NCBI GenBank assembly: GCA_946405105.1
Contig: CAMJFY010000013.1
Span: 1-37,136 of the forward strand
DNA: 37,136 nucleotides
Origin: an uncultured Caryophanales bacterium
Lineage (GTDB): Bacteria > Bacillota_I > Bacilli_A > Acholeplasmatales > Anaeroplasmataceae
Direction: 5' to 3'
The translations under genes were made by a program, and so were the position numbers. Shown here one piece after another: positions 24,804 to 34,120 of this stretch; position 1 is the stretch's first letter, and the number at the start of each line of letters is the position of its first letter. The notes beneath the pieces are model-generated. The model did no database searches and was not told where the DNA came from. It saw only the letters and a program-made list of their open reading frames with translations.

Positions 24804-25733
24804 TTACCTCAACAAATATAATTCCAAGCCTAAGTTGGCATCAATTTTTCCGCTTTTAATATTGTAATCTAGATTGATTAGCTCATCTAGATTTCTTTTT
24901 ATTTCTTCTATTGATACCTGCTTAGAGTTTTTCATCATATAATATGCTTTTCCATTACTAACATTAAATAAATTAATAATAGATTGCTGATCAGCTCCAC
25001 CCTTTACTAGAATGCTTACATCATACATTTCTTGAAATTTATTTAATAACATACTAATAATAAATGTAGGCTGAATATTTTCGATTTTAAAATCGCTATA
25101 TATTTTGAATATAGCTTTTTTATTTTTATTAAGCACCATATCGATTAATGAATATATATTATCATCTAATGGCTGCTTAATCATATTTGTTACATCTGAT
25201 ACTGAAATATGCTTTTTATCATATTTAAATGAAATTAATATATCTAAATTATTTCTTAGATTAGCCATATTAACTGAATAATTAATTAATTGAGTTAATG
25301 CTTGCTCATCTATTGTAAATTCATTTTTAGTTAAATAATCCATTGAATATTTATCTAATGGAATATTTTTAATTCTAATATCAAAGAAGATACAATACTT
25401 CTTTAATCTAGATATATTATCATCCTTTAAATCTAATTTATTTATTTCTGTAAAGATTACAACATTATTTGAATCCTTGTCATTTAATACCTTTAATAGC
25501 TCTGTAACCTTCTTTTCAGAAGCCTTTGCTAGATTATTTGTAGATTTAACAACAACAAATTTAGGGTTATCAAATAATGATATAGTTGAGATATCATCAA
25601 TAATGCTATAAATATCATCATCTTCTAGATCATATTTGATAACATCAAAATCTAATTTATAGCTATTATTAATTTCTATTATTTTATCATTTAATGCTTC
25701 AATATCATCTGAAGAGATTAGATAATTATACAT
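24804..25733 (-). CDS. holA: DNA polymerase III subunit delta
   Basis: A 309-residue clamp-loader subunit that opens the beta sliding clamp. Recognised by the family pattern: an N-terminal ATPase-like fold without Walker A (normal for delta), the PLDDNIYSLIDMVLNKNK segment in the middle, and the C-terminal DYNIKSGKIDANLGLELYLL signature. Length is slightly below the usual ~340. The ATG follows AAAGGAG, overlapping the malQ stop (2 nt between frames). A holA within a trmD/malQ transcript is unusual relative to its common comEC-rpsT setting; here rpsT is nearby but on the other strand. Confidence 0.9.
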   Translation of the reverse strand: MYNYLISSDDIEALNDKIIEINNSYKLDFDVIKYDLEDDDIYSIIDDISTISLFDNPKFVVVKSTNNLAKASEKKVTELLKVLNDKDSNNVVIFTEINKLDLKDDNISRLKKYCIFFDIRIKNIPLDKYSMDYLTKNEFTIDEQALTQLINYSVNMANLRNNLDILISFKYDKKHISVSDVTNMIKQPLDDNIYSLIDMVLNKNKKAIFKIYSDFKIENIQPTFIISMLLNKFQEMYDVSILVKGGADQQSIINLFNVSNGKAYYMMKNSKQVSIEEIKRNLDELINLDYNIKSGKIDANLGLELYLLR

Positions 25734-25735
25734 TA

Positions 25736-27187
25736 TTAGCTCCTTTTAATACTTTTTATATAATCAATTAATTCTTTAGAAAAATCAGTTTTTCTAGCCA
25801 TATATCTCCAGTTTCCAGTTGGAGTGGCAGGAATATTCATTCTTCCATCAAAATCAGTTAATCCTAAATAATCCTGTAATGGAACAATGACATATTTAGA
25901 ATTTTGCTTCATTGCAAATTCAATAATCTTTAAATTAGGTCTATCTAAGAATTTAATATTACAAATCTTATCTACAAGCAGTTTAGCTTCATAGCTAAGC
26001 TCATAATAAAATGACATTATTGTTTGGTTATCATGAGTTCCTGTATAAAATACATTATTTTCAGGATAGCCCTTCTTTAATGGTACCTTCTTTAAATCTC
26101 CTAATTCAAATTGGAATATATTCATTCCGGGGTAATTACAATCCTTTAATAGCTTATTAACATCTGGTGTTAAGAAGCCTAAATTTTCAGCTATAATCTC
26201 AGCATTAGGGCATTCCTTATTAATTGCTTTAAATAAAGAATAGCCAGGGCCCTTAACCCAAACACCATTTCTCGCATTTGGCATACCATATGGAATTGAA
26301 TAATATCCGGCAAAGCCTCTAAAATGATCTATTCTTAAAATATCAAATAGCTTAAATGAATGCTTTACCCTCTTAATCCACCATGAATATTTATCATGCT
26401 TCATATATTCCCAATTATATAAAGGATTTCCCCATAATTGTCCATCAGCATTGAAATAATCAGGTGGGCAGCCAGCTACATTAACTGGTGTTAAATTAGG
26501 ATTTAATTCAAATTGAATTGGTGCTGACCAAACATCAACTGAATCATATGCACAATAAATTGGCATATCACCTACTATTTTAACATGCTTCTTATTAGCA
26601 TATTTCTTTACATCAAGCCATTGCTTGAAGGCAATGAATTGAATGAATTTATATTCTAATATTCTATTAGCATATTCACCCTTAACCCAATCAAGTGATG
26701 AAGGATTTCTATATTTAAAATCATTGTACCAATCATACCATGCTTTACTCTCTTGTTCATCCTTTAATACCATATACATAGCATAATCATCTAGCCAATA
26801 ATCATTTTCTGCAATGAATTTTTCAAATTCTTCTTTATATTTATCCTTCTTTTCAAATGCCTTATGTAGCATTATAAATACATAATTATTGATATTTTCA
26901 AATTCACACTTATTTGTATTTCTAACAGGAGGTAGGTCAGATTCTTCAATTAGTCCTTCTAAAACTAATAAATCAGGATCAATAAAATAAGGATTTAAGG
27001 CAAATGCGCTTAATGCTGAATATGGACTATCACCATAAGATGTAGGACCTAATGGTAATATCTGCCATAGCTTAACGCCTGACTTAGATAGGAAATCGAT
27101 GAAATCATATGCTGATTTGCCAAATGTTCCACAGCCATATTTTCCTGGTAAGCTTGATACATGTAATAAGATTCCAGACTCTTTCAT
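25736..27187 (-). CDS. malQ: 4-alpha-glucanotransferase (amylomaltase)
   Basis: A 483-residue GH77 enzyme that transfers alpha-1,4-glucan chains between maltodextrins, releasing glucose. Catalytic residues are in place: nucleophile D287 in RIDHFRG, acid/base E334 in IIAENLG, and D386 in GTHDN. N-terminal SGILLHVSSLPGKYGCG and WQILPLGPTSYGDSPY are GH77 signatures. The ATG overlaps the trmD stop (ATGA), after GAGGAGG. No other maltose genes are adjacent, so the link to translation genes may be for constitutive expression. Confidence 0.96.
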   Translation of the reverse strand: MKESGILLHVSSLPGKYGCGTFGKSAYDFIDFLSKSGVKLWQILPLGPTSYGDSPYSALSAFALNPYFIDPDLLVLEGLIEESDLPPVRNTNKCEFENINNYVFIMLHKAFEKKDKYKEEFEKFIAENDYWLDDYAMYMVLKDEQESKAWYDWYNDFKYRNPSSLDWVKGEYANRILEYKFIQFIAFKQWLDVKKYANKKHVKIVGDMPIYCAYDSVDVWSAPIQFELNPNLTPVNVAGCPPDYFNADGQLWGNPLYNWEYMKHDKYSWWIKRVKHSFKLFDILRIDHFRGFAGYYSIPYGMPNARNGVWVKGPGYSLFKAINKECPNAEIIAENLGFLTPDVNKLLKDCNYPGMNIFQFELGDLKKVPLKKGYPENNVFYTGTHDNQTIMSFYYELSYEAKLLVDKICNIKFLDRPNLKIIEFAMKQNSKYVIVPLQDYLGLTDFDGRMNIPATPTGNWRYMARKTDFSKELIDYIKSIKRS

Positions 27188-27906
27188 TTTACCTCCTCCA
27201 TTATTTCTTTCATTAATTTTTTATCTTCTTCGCTAAATTCATAATTATCTAATAGCTCAGGTCTCTTTAAATATGTCTTCCTTAAAGCTTCTTTTCTTCT
27301 AAATTTAGCTATTTCCTTATGATTTCCTGATAATAATACATCAGGTACTCTCATACCCTCGAAATCAATAGGTCTAGTGTATTGTGGATATTCTAATAAT
27401 CCATTAGAAAATGAATCATCCTCATGTGATTCCTCTCTAATAGCACTATCTAATAATCTAATAATAGAATCAGATATAGCCATAGCTGGAATCTCTCCGC
27501 CAGTTAACACAAAATCACCAATAGATATTTCTTCATCAACAAAAGATCTTATTCTTTCATCAAATCCCTCATAATGACCACAAAGAATAACTAATTCTTC
27601 ATATTCTCTTAGCTCATATGCCTTCTTTTGGCTATATTTTTCTCCCTGTGGAGTCATCATAATAACATGAGATTTTTCATTTGTATTAGCTCTTAATGCT
27701 CTTACTACAACATCTACAGCTAAAACCATTCCAGCTCCACCACCACATGGTGTATCATCAACGTGATGATGCTTTTCCAAAGAATAATCTCTAATATCTA
27801 CACATTCAATTTCACAAATTCCTTTATCTATTGCCCTTTTAATAATAGATTCATTAATAAATCCATTAAACATCTCAGGGAATAGGGTTAATATTTTTAT
27901 TTTCAA
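27184..27906 (-). CDS. trmD: tRNA (guanine-37-N1)-methyltransferase
   Basis: A 240-residue SPOUT enzyme that methylates G37 next to the anticodon, preventing +1 frameshifting. Trefoil-knot motifs: DDTPCGGGAGM at 50-60, CGHYEGFDERI at 109-119 and SIGDFVLTGGE at 128-138. It starts with TTG at 27906: the sequence reads TTG-AAA-ATA with GAGGG 6 nt upstream, and no ATG is in place. The TTG overlaps the rimM TGA by the pattern TTGA. It ends in TGA overlapping the malQ ATG. Confidence 0.97.
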   Translation of the reverse strand: MKIKILTLFPEMFNGFINESIIKRAIDKGICEIECVDIRDYSLEKHHHVDDTPCGGGAGMVLAVDVVVRALRANTNEKSHVIMMTPQGEKYSQKKAYELREYEELVILCGHYEGFDERIRSFVDEEISIGDFVLTGGEIPAMAISDSIIRLLDSAIREESHEDDSFSNGLLEYPQYTRPIDFEGMRVPDVLLSGNHKEIAKFRRKEALRKTYLKRPELLDNYEFSEEDKKLMKEIMEEVK

Positions 27907-28400
27907 AATAATCCCTCTATTTCATTGATTATTATTCTATCCTCTAATACTTCCTTAATGAATTCATTCATAATGATTGGAATTAAAACTCTTTTGCCCT
28001 TCTTAGTAATAACTACTAAGCATTTATTCTTTGGATATTCTTCAATATCTCTACAGGTACCTTTTAATTCTCCTTTTTCATTATAAACATCCTTATCTAT
28101 AAGCTCGTTATAATAATATTGTCCCTCAGGAAGCTTTTCTCTATCTAATTCAGATACACATAAATAGTCACTATGGTATTTTTCTATTAAATTGATATCA
28201 TTCATACCCTTAAAGCATAAAAGATAATATTCGCCAAATTCACGAACATTTTCAAGCTCTACCTGGATATATTCATCGTTATGTAATATATATAGCTTGT
28301 TGCCGTTATAAAAACGATCAAAATCAGTCAATGATTGAATTTTCATATCGCCCTTAATTCCGTGCGGCTTTAAAATTTTTCCACATTTAAAATATTTCAT
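27903..28400 (-). CDS. rimM: Ribosome maturation factor RimM
   Basis: A 165-residue 16S rRNA processing factor that helps 30S head assembly by binding S19. Seen: N-terminal barrel CGKILKPHGIKGDMKI, the linker GQYYYNELIDKDVY, and the PRC-barrel end KKGKRVLIPIIMNEFIKEV, in the usual order and length. ATG at 28400 follows GAGGT at 7 nt. First gene of the rimM-trmD-malQ-holA operon, with a promoter just upstream at 28423; separated from rpsP-khpA by a terminator. Confidence 0.95.
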   Translation of the reverse strand: MKYFKCGKILKPHGIKGDMKIQSLTDFDRFYNGNKLYILHNDEYIQVELENVREFGEYYLLCFKGMNDINLIEKYHSDYLCVSELDREKLPEGQYYYNELIDKDVYNEKGELKGTCRDIEEYPKNKCLVVITKKGKRVLIPIIMNEFIKEVLEDRIIINEIEGLF

Positions 28401-28422
28401 AAATTCGACCTCATATAGTAAA

Positions 28423-28451
28423 ATTATATCATAATTTTAGACGAAAATAAA
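28423..28451 (-). promoter_or_regulatory. Probable promoter of the rimM operon
   Basis: On the minus strand, -10 TATAAT (28428-28423) preceded by TGA (extended -10), 22 bp before the rimM start. The -35 position, 17 bp upstream, reads TTTATT and lies in the T-run of the khpA terminator, so it is weak; the extended -10 probably carries it. Confidence 0.55.
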
Positions 28452-28478
28452 AGGATTATGACTAAATTGTCATAATCC
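28444..28478 (-). terminator. Rho-independent terminator of rpsP-khpA
   Basis: On the minus strand GGATTATGAC, loop AATTTA, GTCATAATCC (10-bp perfect stem) followed by TTTTATTTT, 8 nt after the khpA stop. Confidence 0.88.
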
Positions 28479-28485
28479 CTCGTTA

Positions 28486-28728
28486 CTACTTTTCTAGAAT
28501 ATCTAAATGTATTCTCTTTCCTTCTTTAGAAGCTGCAGCATATAATACTGTTCTAATAGCCTTGGCAGTTTGACCGCCCTTACCGATAACTCTTCCTAAG
28601 TCGTTAGAATTTACATAAGCTTTATAGCTTAAGCTCTCATCACTTGAAATATTTTCAATTGTAACATCACTAGGATATGCCACTAAAGGAAGAATTAAAT
28701 TTTTAATTAACTCTTCAAAATTAATCAT
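28486..28728 (-). CDS. khpA: KH-domain RNA-binding protein KhpA
   Basis: An 80-residue single KH-domain protein with the RNA-binding GxxG loop GKGG at 49-52 (GRVIGKGGQTAKAIR). KhpA partners with KhpB/Jag in other Bacillota, affecting cell division and mRNA regulation. The ATG follows AGGAGG, and the rpsP stop codon TAG is part of that site, so the genes are translationally coupled. Position after rpsP is conserved across Bacillota. Confidence 0.93.
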   Translation of the reverse strand: MINFEELIKNLILPLVAYPSDVTIENISSDESLSYKAYVNSNDLGRVIGKGGQTAKAIRTVLYAAASKEGKRIHLDILEK

Positions 28729-28739
28729 TGTAGCACCTC

Positions 28740-28985
28740 CTACTTAGAAATAACTTTATTAGCAATTAAAATATTTTTTACAGTGATAGTAGGTTGAGCA
28801 CCCTTAGCTAACCATGCTTGAATCTTTTCAGCATCTAATGTTACTGTAGCAGGCTCAGTTGTAGGAATATATGTTCCTAAAATTTCTAAGAATTTACCAT
28901 CTCTAGGAGATCTAGAGTCAGCTGCAACAATACGATATTTAGGAGCTTTATGAGCACCAAATCTTTGTAATCTAATTTTAACCAT
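28740..28985 (-). CDS. rpsP: 30S ribosomal protein S16
   Basis: An 81-residue S16 ([19 protein letters not shown] start; [13 protein letters not shown] in the middle), which stabilises the 5' domain of 16S rRNA. ATG at 28985 follows AAGGAG. Transcribed with khpA from the strong promoter at 29021-29048. Confidence 0.97.
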   Translation of the reverse strand: MVKIRLQRFGAHKAPKYRIVAADSRSPRDGKFLEILGTYIPTTEPATVTLDAEKIQAWLAKGAQPTITVKNILIANKVISK

Positions 28986-29020
28986 TGTGATACACTCCTT
29001 TTCTTAATTAATACAAAACA

Positions 29021-29048
29021 ATTATATCATATAAAAATATGGTGTCAA
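29021..29048 (-). promoter_or_regulatory. Promoter of rpsP-khpA
   Basis: On the minus strand, TTGACA (29048-29043), 16-bp spacer ending TGA, TATAAT (29026-29021): both hexamers perfect. The TTGACA is also one arm of a 7-bp inverted repeat (TGTCAAG with CTTGACA, 29043-29064 region), which may weakly terminate the gene upstream. Confidence 0.88.
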
Positions 29049-29067
29049 GTATTTTTTCTTGACATCT

Positions 29068-29388
29068 TTATAATTCTATTGAAATTGATTTTTTTATATC
29101 CTCAAAATCATTTTTTAATATTTCATCAAGCTTTGCTTGAATAGCTAAATATTCTTTTACTTCTTCTTTATTATATAATTCCTTTTTAGCATCTAAATAT
29201 TTATTTCTTATACCATCCTTATCAGGATAATATTTATTATTTTTAGATTCTAAATATAATTCTTCTATTCTTTTAAAATTTTTTATTTCTTTCATATATT
29301 TATCATCTATTATTTTCTTTAATTCTAATAATCTTTTAAAATCAGATGATTCCTTTAATTCATTAAAATATTTTTCTGAATATTCCAT
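29068..29388 (-). CDS. YlbF/YmcA-family protein (DUF964)
   Basis: A 106-residue, all-helical, highly charged protein. The pattern of an N-terminal helix with ESSDFKRLLELKKIID, a middle with KYLDAKKELYNKEEVKEYL and a C-terminal helix ending in alternating hydrophobics matches the YlbF/YmcA family. In Bacillus these proteins form the Y-complex that helps RNase Y mature polycistronic mRNA. Start: ATG at 29388 after AGAGG; a longer frame runs to 29457 through the promoter region and is rejected. Divergent from def. Assignment is by pattern only; which paralogue it is cannot be said. Confidence 0.75.
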   Translation of the reverse strand: MEYSEKYFNELKESSDFKRLLELKKIIDDKYMKEIKNFKRIEELYLESKNNKYYPDKDGIRNKYLDAKKELYNKEEVKEYLAIQAKLDEILKNDFEDIKKSISIEL

Positions 29389-29422
29389 AATAACAACCTC
29401 TTTTTTTATTATACAATATTTT

Positions 29423-29451
29423 TTGCAATAAAGGTATTTATATGCTATAAT
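29423..29451 (+). promoter_or_regulatory. Promoter of def
   Basis: TTGCAA (29423-29428), 17-bp spacer ending TGC, TATAAT (29446-29451), an extended -10, only 18 bp upstream of the def ATG, so the 5' leader is very short. Confidence 0.82.
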
Positions 29452-29469
29452 TTGCACTGGTGATTATTT

Positions 29470-30078
29470 ATGTATTTAGAGTGTAACATTGTTAAAGAAG
29501 GCACTCCTTCTTTAAATGAAAAATGTGAAAAAATAAGACTCCCATTATCTGATGATGAAAAATCTTGTATTAAACAAATGTATGAATATTTAATTGTATC
29601 TGAAAATGAGGAGTTATCTAAAAAATATGGTATTAGACCTGGTGTAGGTATTGCCGCACCTCAGGTTGGTGTAAATAAAAGAATGTTTTGTATGAACGCT
29701 ACAGATTTCTTAGATGAAAAGAAAAAGAAATATATGTATGCGATCATTAATCCACAAATTATTGGAAATACTGAAGAAATGACATACCTACCTGATGGTG
29801 AAGGCTGTCTTTCAGTAACAAGAGATACTGAAGGTTTAGTTACACCAAGATATTATGGCATTAAAGCTAAAGCTATAATCTTTGATTATAAAACAGAAAA
29901 ATGTAAGAATGTAACAATGGAATTATATGGCTATCCTGCCATTGTGTTCCAACATGAATATGACCATTTAGATGGTATATTATATACTTCTAAAATGTAT
30001 AAGGTAGATGAATTACCTGTTAAGGCTATTCCACTATATACTGTTGAAGATGATGAAGAAAACGAAGAGGACGAATAA
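29470..30078 (+). CDS. def: Peptide deformylase
   Basis: A 202-residue metalloenzyme that removes the formyl group from nascent proteins. All three motifs are present: GVGIAAPQ at 58-65, EGCLS with metal ligand C113, and QHEYDH with H162, E163 and H166. The insertions fit the type II deformylases of Gram-positive bacteria. The Shine-Dalgarno is weak (GGTGA) and the leader is very short. Monocistronic; the terminator stem begins inside the last codons (acidic tail EENEEDE). Confidence 0.96.
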   Translation: MYLECNIVKEGTPSLNEKCEKIRLPLSDDEKSCIKQMYEYLIVSENEELSKKYGIRPGVGIAAPQVGVNKRMFCMNATDFLDEKKKKYMYAIINPQIIGNTEEMTYLPDGEGCLSVTRDTEGLVTPRYYGIKAKAIIFDYKTEKCKNVTMELYGYPAIVFQHEYDHLDGILYTSKMYKVDELPVKAIPLYTVEDDEENEEDE

Positions 30079-30098
30079 TCGTCCTCTTCTTTGTTTTT
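30064..30098 (+). terminator. Terminator overlapping the def stop codon
   Basis: GAAGAGGACGA, loop ATAA, TCGTCCTCTTC (11-bp perfect stem) followed by TTTGTTTTT. The 5' arm encodes the last residues of def and the TAA is in the loop. It also touches the end of the convergent ABC transporter gene. Confidence 0.9.
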
Positions 30099-33000
30099 AA
30101 TTTGTACTATTTCTTATTGCATCTATTGGCTTCTTTCTAGCAATTCTAGATACTGGAAGTGCACTTGCAATTATAGCAACTAATACACTTATTCCAAGCA
30201 TTAAGCCAATTTGTCTAATACCAATATTTAATAATGTCATCTTAAATCCGGTATTACTTCTAATAACCATATTTAAGATCATACATATTGCAAATGCGAT
30301 TGCGAAAGATATTACGAAATTAATAAATGATATAATAAATGCTTCATTAAAGAATATCTTAAATACATCAAATCCTCTAGCTCCAATAGCTCTTAAAATA
30401 CCTATTTCTCGCTTTTTATAAGAAATTGATATAGATATGAAGTTCATTAATAAGAACGCTGCAAATACGGCAAATCCTATACCTATATACAAGAATACTT
30501 GGGCAAGTATCTCTACTAAGTTATTAACAAATTCAAAATTTGACATAACTGCATTTCTTAATCTATAAGATGTATAATTTCCAACTGAGTTAGTACCTTG
30601 CTTATTAGTATATGATAATTTAACTGCTTGTTTTACTAATGAATCAGTATCCATTTTAAATATTGCATATGAATATGGTTTATTTCTATCTGGATCAGAT
30701 TGCTTAGCTAGATCTTCATATAATTTATCATTAATACAATATCTTACCCAATCTTCTGACGATGAAGCAATATAGAATCCAACTACAGTATAAGTATCTT
30801 CAATTTTTTTGCCATTATTATAATAATCAGTAACAATTTCGTATGGTTCCATACTAACTGTGAATGCTATATACTTCATAAAAGATTCATATTTTACTTT
30901 AGTAAGTGGAGATTCATAATTATATAAGAATGAATAAATGGAATAATCACTGCTAGTTTTTCCGGTAGATAATAAATAATCATTATAGTCTTGTTTTATT
31001 CTAGACTCAGTATATTCAGATAAAAATTTTCTATATAACGTAAATTTACATGGCCTATTATCATAAAAATTATCTATAAATGACTCAAATTCAGTTTTTA
31101 ATGCTTGATTTCCAGAAATATTTGGATAACTTCCTTCATTACTCCAAGGTTCCTTTTCCAAATTATAATCACCCCATGAATATACTCTTGCATAGGCGTC
31201 AAAAATGCCATCCATAGAACCATTATTTTGGTAATATTCAAATAATAATGGGTAATTATTCTTATCTTCTACAGATATATTGGCAAATACTTCATTAAAA
31301 TCTAATCCCTTATTAGCAATGCCATCAACACTTTCATATTCACCATATTTTAAAATTGAAGTATTAAAACTTGAAGTATTAACATTATATTTATCAAATG
31401 AAAGTATTATTTCATTAGACGCTAATGATGTTTTTGTATTATCAAAGAAATATACGTTTTCCATATTTTGTTTATATTTCATTAATCTATCAGCTGAAAA
31501 ATTAATATTATGGATATCATCTCTAAAATTAACATATCCATAAATCCAATCAGCCACATCACCTTTGCTCATATTTCTAGAATAATAACCATTATTTAAG
31601 AATATTAAAGTGTGAACACCATATTTTCTATCATCTTCAAATTGATTTTTAATTAATAAATTACTGATATTAGAACTTGAATCTTTCTTGTCTAATACTT
31701 TTGAATACTCAGATGTATCAAAATTTGTATCTAATATACCAGAAATAGTAAACTTTTGACCACCTAAATTAATTGTTTTGTCCACTAATTCGGTTCTATT
31801 AGAAACATTAGAAGGATCGCTTGATTGATGTGATTCACCTTCAATTTTTAAACCAAATTTTACAAATGAATCCGCTACATATGATGTTAGCATTATTTTA
31901 TTATCGCTATCTGGATAGCTACCAGCTACAACATTACCAAATTGTTGAACACTACCTGAATCCATTTCAACAAATCCATTTATTCCATTTGCGTATGTAG
32001 TATATTCACTAGAACTATATGACTTGTAAAAATTATCACCAATAGAAAATGAACTCCAATCGTAATTGTTATTATCAATATAATAAACCGGATATACATC
32101 TTTACCGAATTTATCTTTTAAAGCCTTGATATCTTCGTCATCCATCTTTGTTATTTGATCATAATTACTATTTTTTAATCTATATGTCTTTTGGAATGTT
32201 GCAACATTAATATGATTATCTCGAATTGATTTAATTGTATTTCCAACTTTTTCATAAGATGCCATTGTATCAGCTAATCCAAATAGTGCGAACGCAATAG
32301 ATGATAATAATATTGTCATAAATAATCTAAACTTTTTAGATTTTAGACCACTAGCACCCATTTTAAATGAATCTTTAAATGGTAATTTAGATCTAATTAA
32401 TTTAAAATCTTTAGGGTCATAATCTTTAATGTCTAAATCTTCTTTTGTAGTATCCTTAAATGATTCTTTATTACCTTCATCATCTATTTTAGCAAATGCT
32501 TTAAATTTTTTATTTGCATCTAGGTCTGTAGATATAATAATATCTTCATCCTTAGAAGATAAGAATTCATTTAATTTATCTAACTTTTCAGCATCTAGCT
32601 TAGTACCCTTTTTAATTGTTAATATCTTATCATCAACAATTTCAAAGCCATCACTCTTTTTAGGTTCAGATTTATATTTATAAATATCACTAATGATTTT
32701 ACCATCAGCTAGCTCTACTACTCTATCTCCATATATTTCAGCAAATTCTCTATCATGTGATACAACTATTACTAATTTTTCTTTAGATAATTTCTTTAAT
32801 GTATCAAATACTTGCTTACCTGTATTAGAATCTAGGGCACCTGTAGGCTCATCGGCCATGATTATTTCTGGGTTTTTAACTAGAGCACGGGCAATTGCGA
32901 CTCTTTGTTTTTGTCCACCTGATAAGGTATTAGGCTTTCTTTTACCAAGACCTTCTAGGTCTACTTGTTTTATTAATTCTTCTATTCTTTCTTTATCAGC

Positions 33001-33345
33001 CTTTTTACCTTGAAGTTCTAGTGCTAAGCCTATATTCTTTTCTACAGAATATCCATCTAAAACATTATAATCTTGGAAGATAAATCCAATAAATGTATTT
33101 CTATATGAATCAAAATCTGCTTGAGAGAAATCTTTAGAAGATTTACCTTTAACCTCAATAACACCTTCATCATATGTATCAAGTCCACCTAATACATTTA
33201 ATAACGTAGATTTACCTGAACCTGATTTACCTAAAATAAAAACTAAACCTTTTTCTTCAAATTCAATCGATACATCATCTAGGGCGTGTACCTCTTGTCC
33301 TTTTTTGGGCTTATAAGTTTTCTTTAAATTATATGCCTTTAGCAC
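30097..33345 (-). CDS. Fused ABC transporter ATPase/FtsX-type permease (MacB-like)
   Basis: A 1082-residue protein combining both functions. The ATPase is at ~1-225: Walker A GKSGSGKS at 39-46, signature LSGGQ at 141-145, Walker B IIMADE at 161-166, then SHD. A linker leads to one membrane helix at ~340-360, a large (~590-residue) external domain, and three helices at ~955-1075 with the FtsX/MacB permease pattern. Such type VII ABC proteins work by mechanotransmission in peptide-antibiotic resistance or lipoprotein/envelope handling. Start is GTG at 33345 behind AAGGAAG; an ATG two bases earlier is out of frame. No two-component system is adjacent. Substrate unknown. Confidence 0.9.
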   Translation of the reverse strand: MLKAYNLKKTYKPKKGQEVHALDDVSIEFEEKGLVFILGKSGSGKSTLLNVLGGLDTYDEGVIEVKGKSSKDFSQADFDSYRNTFIGFIFQDYNVLDGYSVEKNIGLALELQGKKADKERIEELIKQVDLEGLGKRKPNTLSGGQKQRVAIARALVKNPEIIMADEPTGALDSNTGKQVFDTLKKLSKEKLVIVVSHDREFAEIYGDRVVELADGKIISDIYKYKSEPKKSDGFEIVDDKILTIKKGTKLDAEKLDKLNEFLSSKDEDIIISTDLDANKKFKAFAKIDDEGNKESFKDTTKEDLDIKDYDPKDFKLIRSKLPFKDSFKMGASGLKSKKFRLFMTILLSSIAFALFGLADTMASYEKVGNTIKSIRDNHINVATFQKTYRLKNSNYDQITKMDDEDIKALKDKFGKDVYPVYYIDNNNYDWSSFSIGDNFYKSYSSSEYTTYANGINGFVEMDSGSVQQFGNVVAGSYPDSDNKIMLTSYVADSFVKFGLKIEGESHQSSDPSNVSNRTELVDKTINLGGQKFTISGILDTNFDTSEYSKVLDKKDSSSNISNLLIKNQFEDDRKYGVHTLIFLNNGYYSRNMSKGDVADWIYGYVNFRDDIHNINFSADRLMKYKQNMENVYFFDNTKTSLASNEIILSFDKYNVNTSSFNTSILKYGEYESVDGIANKGLDFNEVFANISVEDKNNYPLLFEYYQNNGSMDGIFDAYARVYSWGDYNLEKEPWSNEGSYPNISGNQALKTEFESFIDNFYDNRPCKFTLYRKFLSEYTESRIKQDYNDYLLSTGKTSSDYSIYSFLYNYESPLTKVKYESFMKYIAFTVSMEPYEIVTDYYNNGKKIEDTYTVVGFYIASSSEDWVRYCINDKLYEDLAKQSDPDRNKPYSYAIFKMDTDSLVKQAVKLSYTNKQGTNSVGNYTSYRLRNAVMSNFEFVNNLVEILAQVFLYIGIGFAVFAAFLLMNFISISISYKKREIGILRAIGARGFDVFKIFFNEAFIISFINFVISFAIAFAICMILNMVIRSNTGFKMTLLNIGIRQIGLMLGISVLVAIIASALPVSRIARKKPIDAIRNSTN

Positions 33346-33367
33346 ATCAATCCACTTCCTTTCTATC

Positions 33368-34063
33368 TTATTTTAATTCATACATTAAAATAGATCCTGC
33401 AACAGTGACATTTAAGCTTTCTGTGTTTTCTAAAGGAATATAGATATTCTTTTCTATTACAGAATCAACTTCTCTTGAAATACCATTGCCTTCATTGCCT
33501 AAAACTAAGGCAATCTTTTTATTTTTTTCACATTCACTAACACTTATACCTTTTTTTACATTTGTTCCATAAACTATATAATCTTTTAGGTTAGGAATAA
33601 AAGTAGTTAAATTTGCATTAATGAAATTTAATTTAAATATAGCACCTTGGCTTGATCTTATAACCTTATCATTATATATATCACAACAGCCATTACCTAA
33701 AACTATTGTGTTAAATCCAAAAGCTTTAGCGCTTCTCATTAAAGAACCTAAATTACCTGGATCTTGAATAGAATCTAATAATAACATCTTATTAGAATAA
33801 TCTTTTTTATCTATTAGCTTACATACACCAATTTCAGATACTACAGTATCAGTGTGGCATATCTTTTTCATTGCAGATTCACTAATTTGAATATATCCTT
33901 CCTTTTCGTGGATAGAATATGCTTCAATTAATAAATTAGCATTTTTGGCTTCTTCTACTAAATGTTTACCTTCAACTATAAACATTTGTAATTTTTTTCT
34001 ATATTTTGACATGTTTAATTTTTCAAGTTCTTTAATCTTTGAATTATTATCAGAAATAATCAT
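33368..34063 (-). CDS. TrmH/SpoU-family RNA 2'-O-methyltransferase
   Basis: A 231-residue protein with an N-terminal substrate-binding region (KLQMFIVEGKHLVEEA) and a SPOUT knot domain: DPGNLGSLMRSAKAFG, LVLGNEGNGIS and PLENTESLNVTVAGSI, the three SpoU motifs. These enzymes 2'-O-methylate ribose in 23S rRNA or tRNA; the exact site cannot be told. The ATG follows AAAGGA at 10 nt. 22 bp upstream of the ABC transporter gene, possibly co-transcribed with it. Confidence 0.92.
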   Translation of the reverse strand: MIISDNNSKIKELEKLNMSKYRKKLQMFIVEGKHLVEEAKNANLLIEAYSIHEKEGYIQISESAMKKICHTDTVVSEIGVCKLIDKKDYSNKMLLLDSIQDPGNLGSLMRSAKAFGFNTIVLGNGCCDIYNDKVIRSSQGAIFKLNFINANLTTFIPNLKDYIVYGTNVKKGISVSECEKNKKIALVLGNEGNGISREVDSVIEKNIYIPLENTESLNVTVAGSILMYELK

Positions 34064-34085
34064 AATATATAATTCCTTTCATTAT

Positions 34086-34117
34086 ATAAAAATAAAAACT
34101 AGGGATTTCCTAGTTTT
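34086..34117 (-). terminator. Rho-independent terminator of the suf operon
   Basis: On the minus strand AAAACTAGG, loop AAATC, CCTAGTTTT (9 bp) followed by TATTTTTAT, starting 3 nt after the sufB stop. Confidence 0.88.
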
Positions 34118-34120
34118 ATT

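Noticed and set aside
27184-27906. Mollicutes-type genetic code (TGA = Trp)
   Set aside because: trmD and rimM end in TGA and tryptophans are encoded by TGG, so the standard stop code applies.
29043-29064. Inverted repeat at the rpsP promoter as a strong terminator
   Set aside because: Only 7 bp with an 8-nt loop and no clean T-run; its TTGACA arm is better explained as the -35 box.
32429-33013. Serine-rich plus-strand frames opposite the ABC transporter
   Set aside because: Antisense shadows of the ATPase domain, whose Walker and signature motifs fix the true strand.
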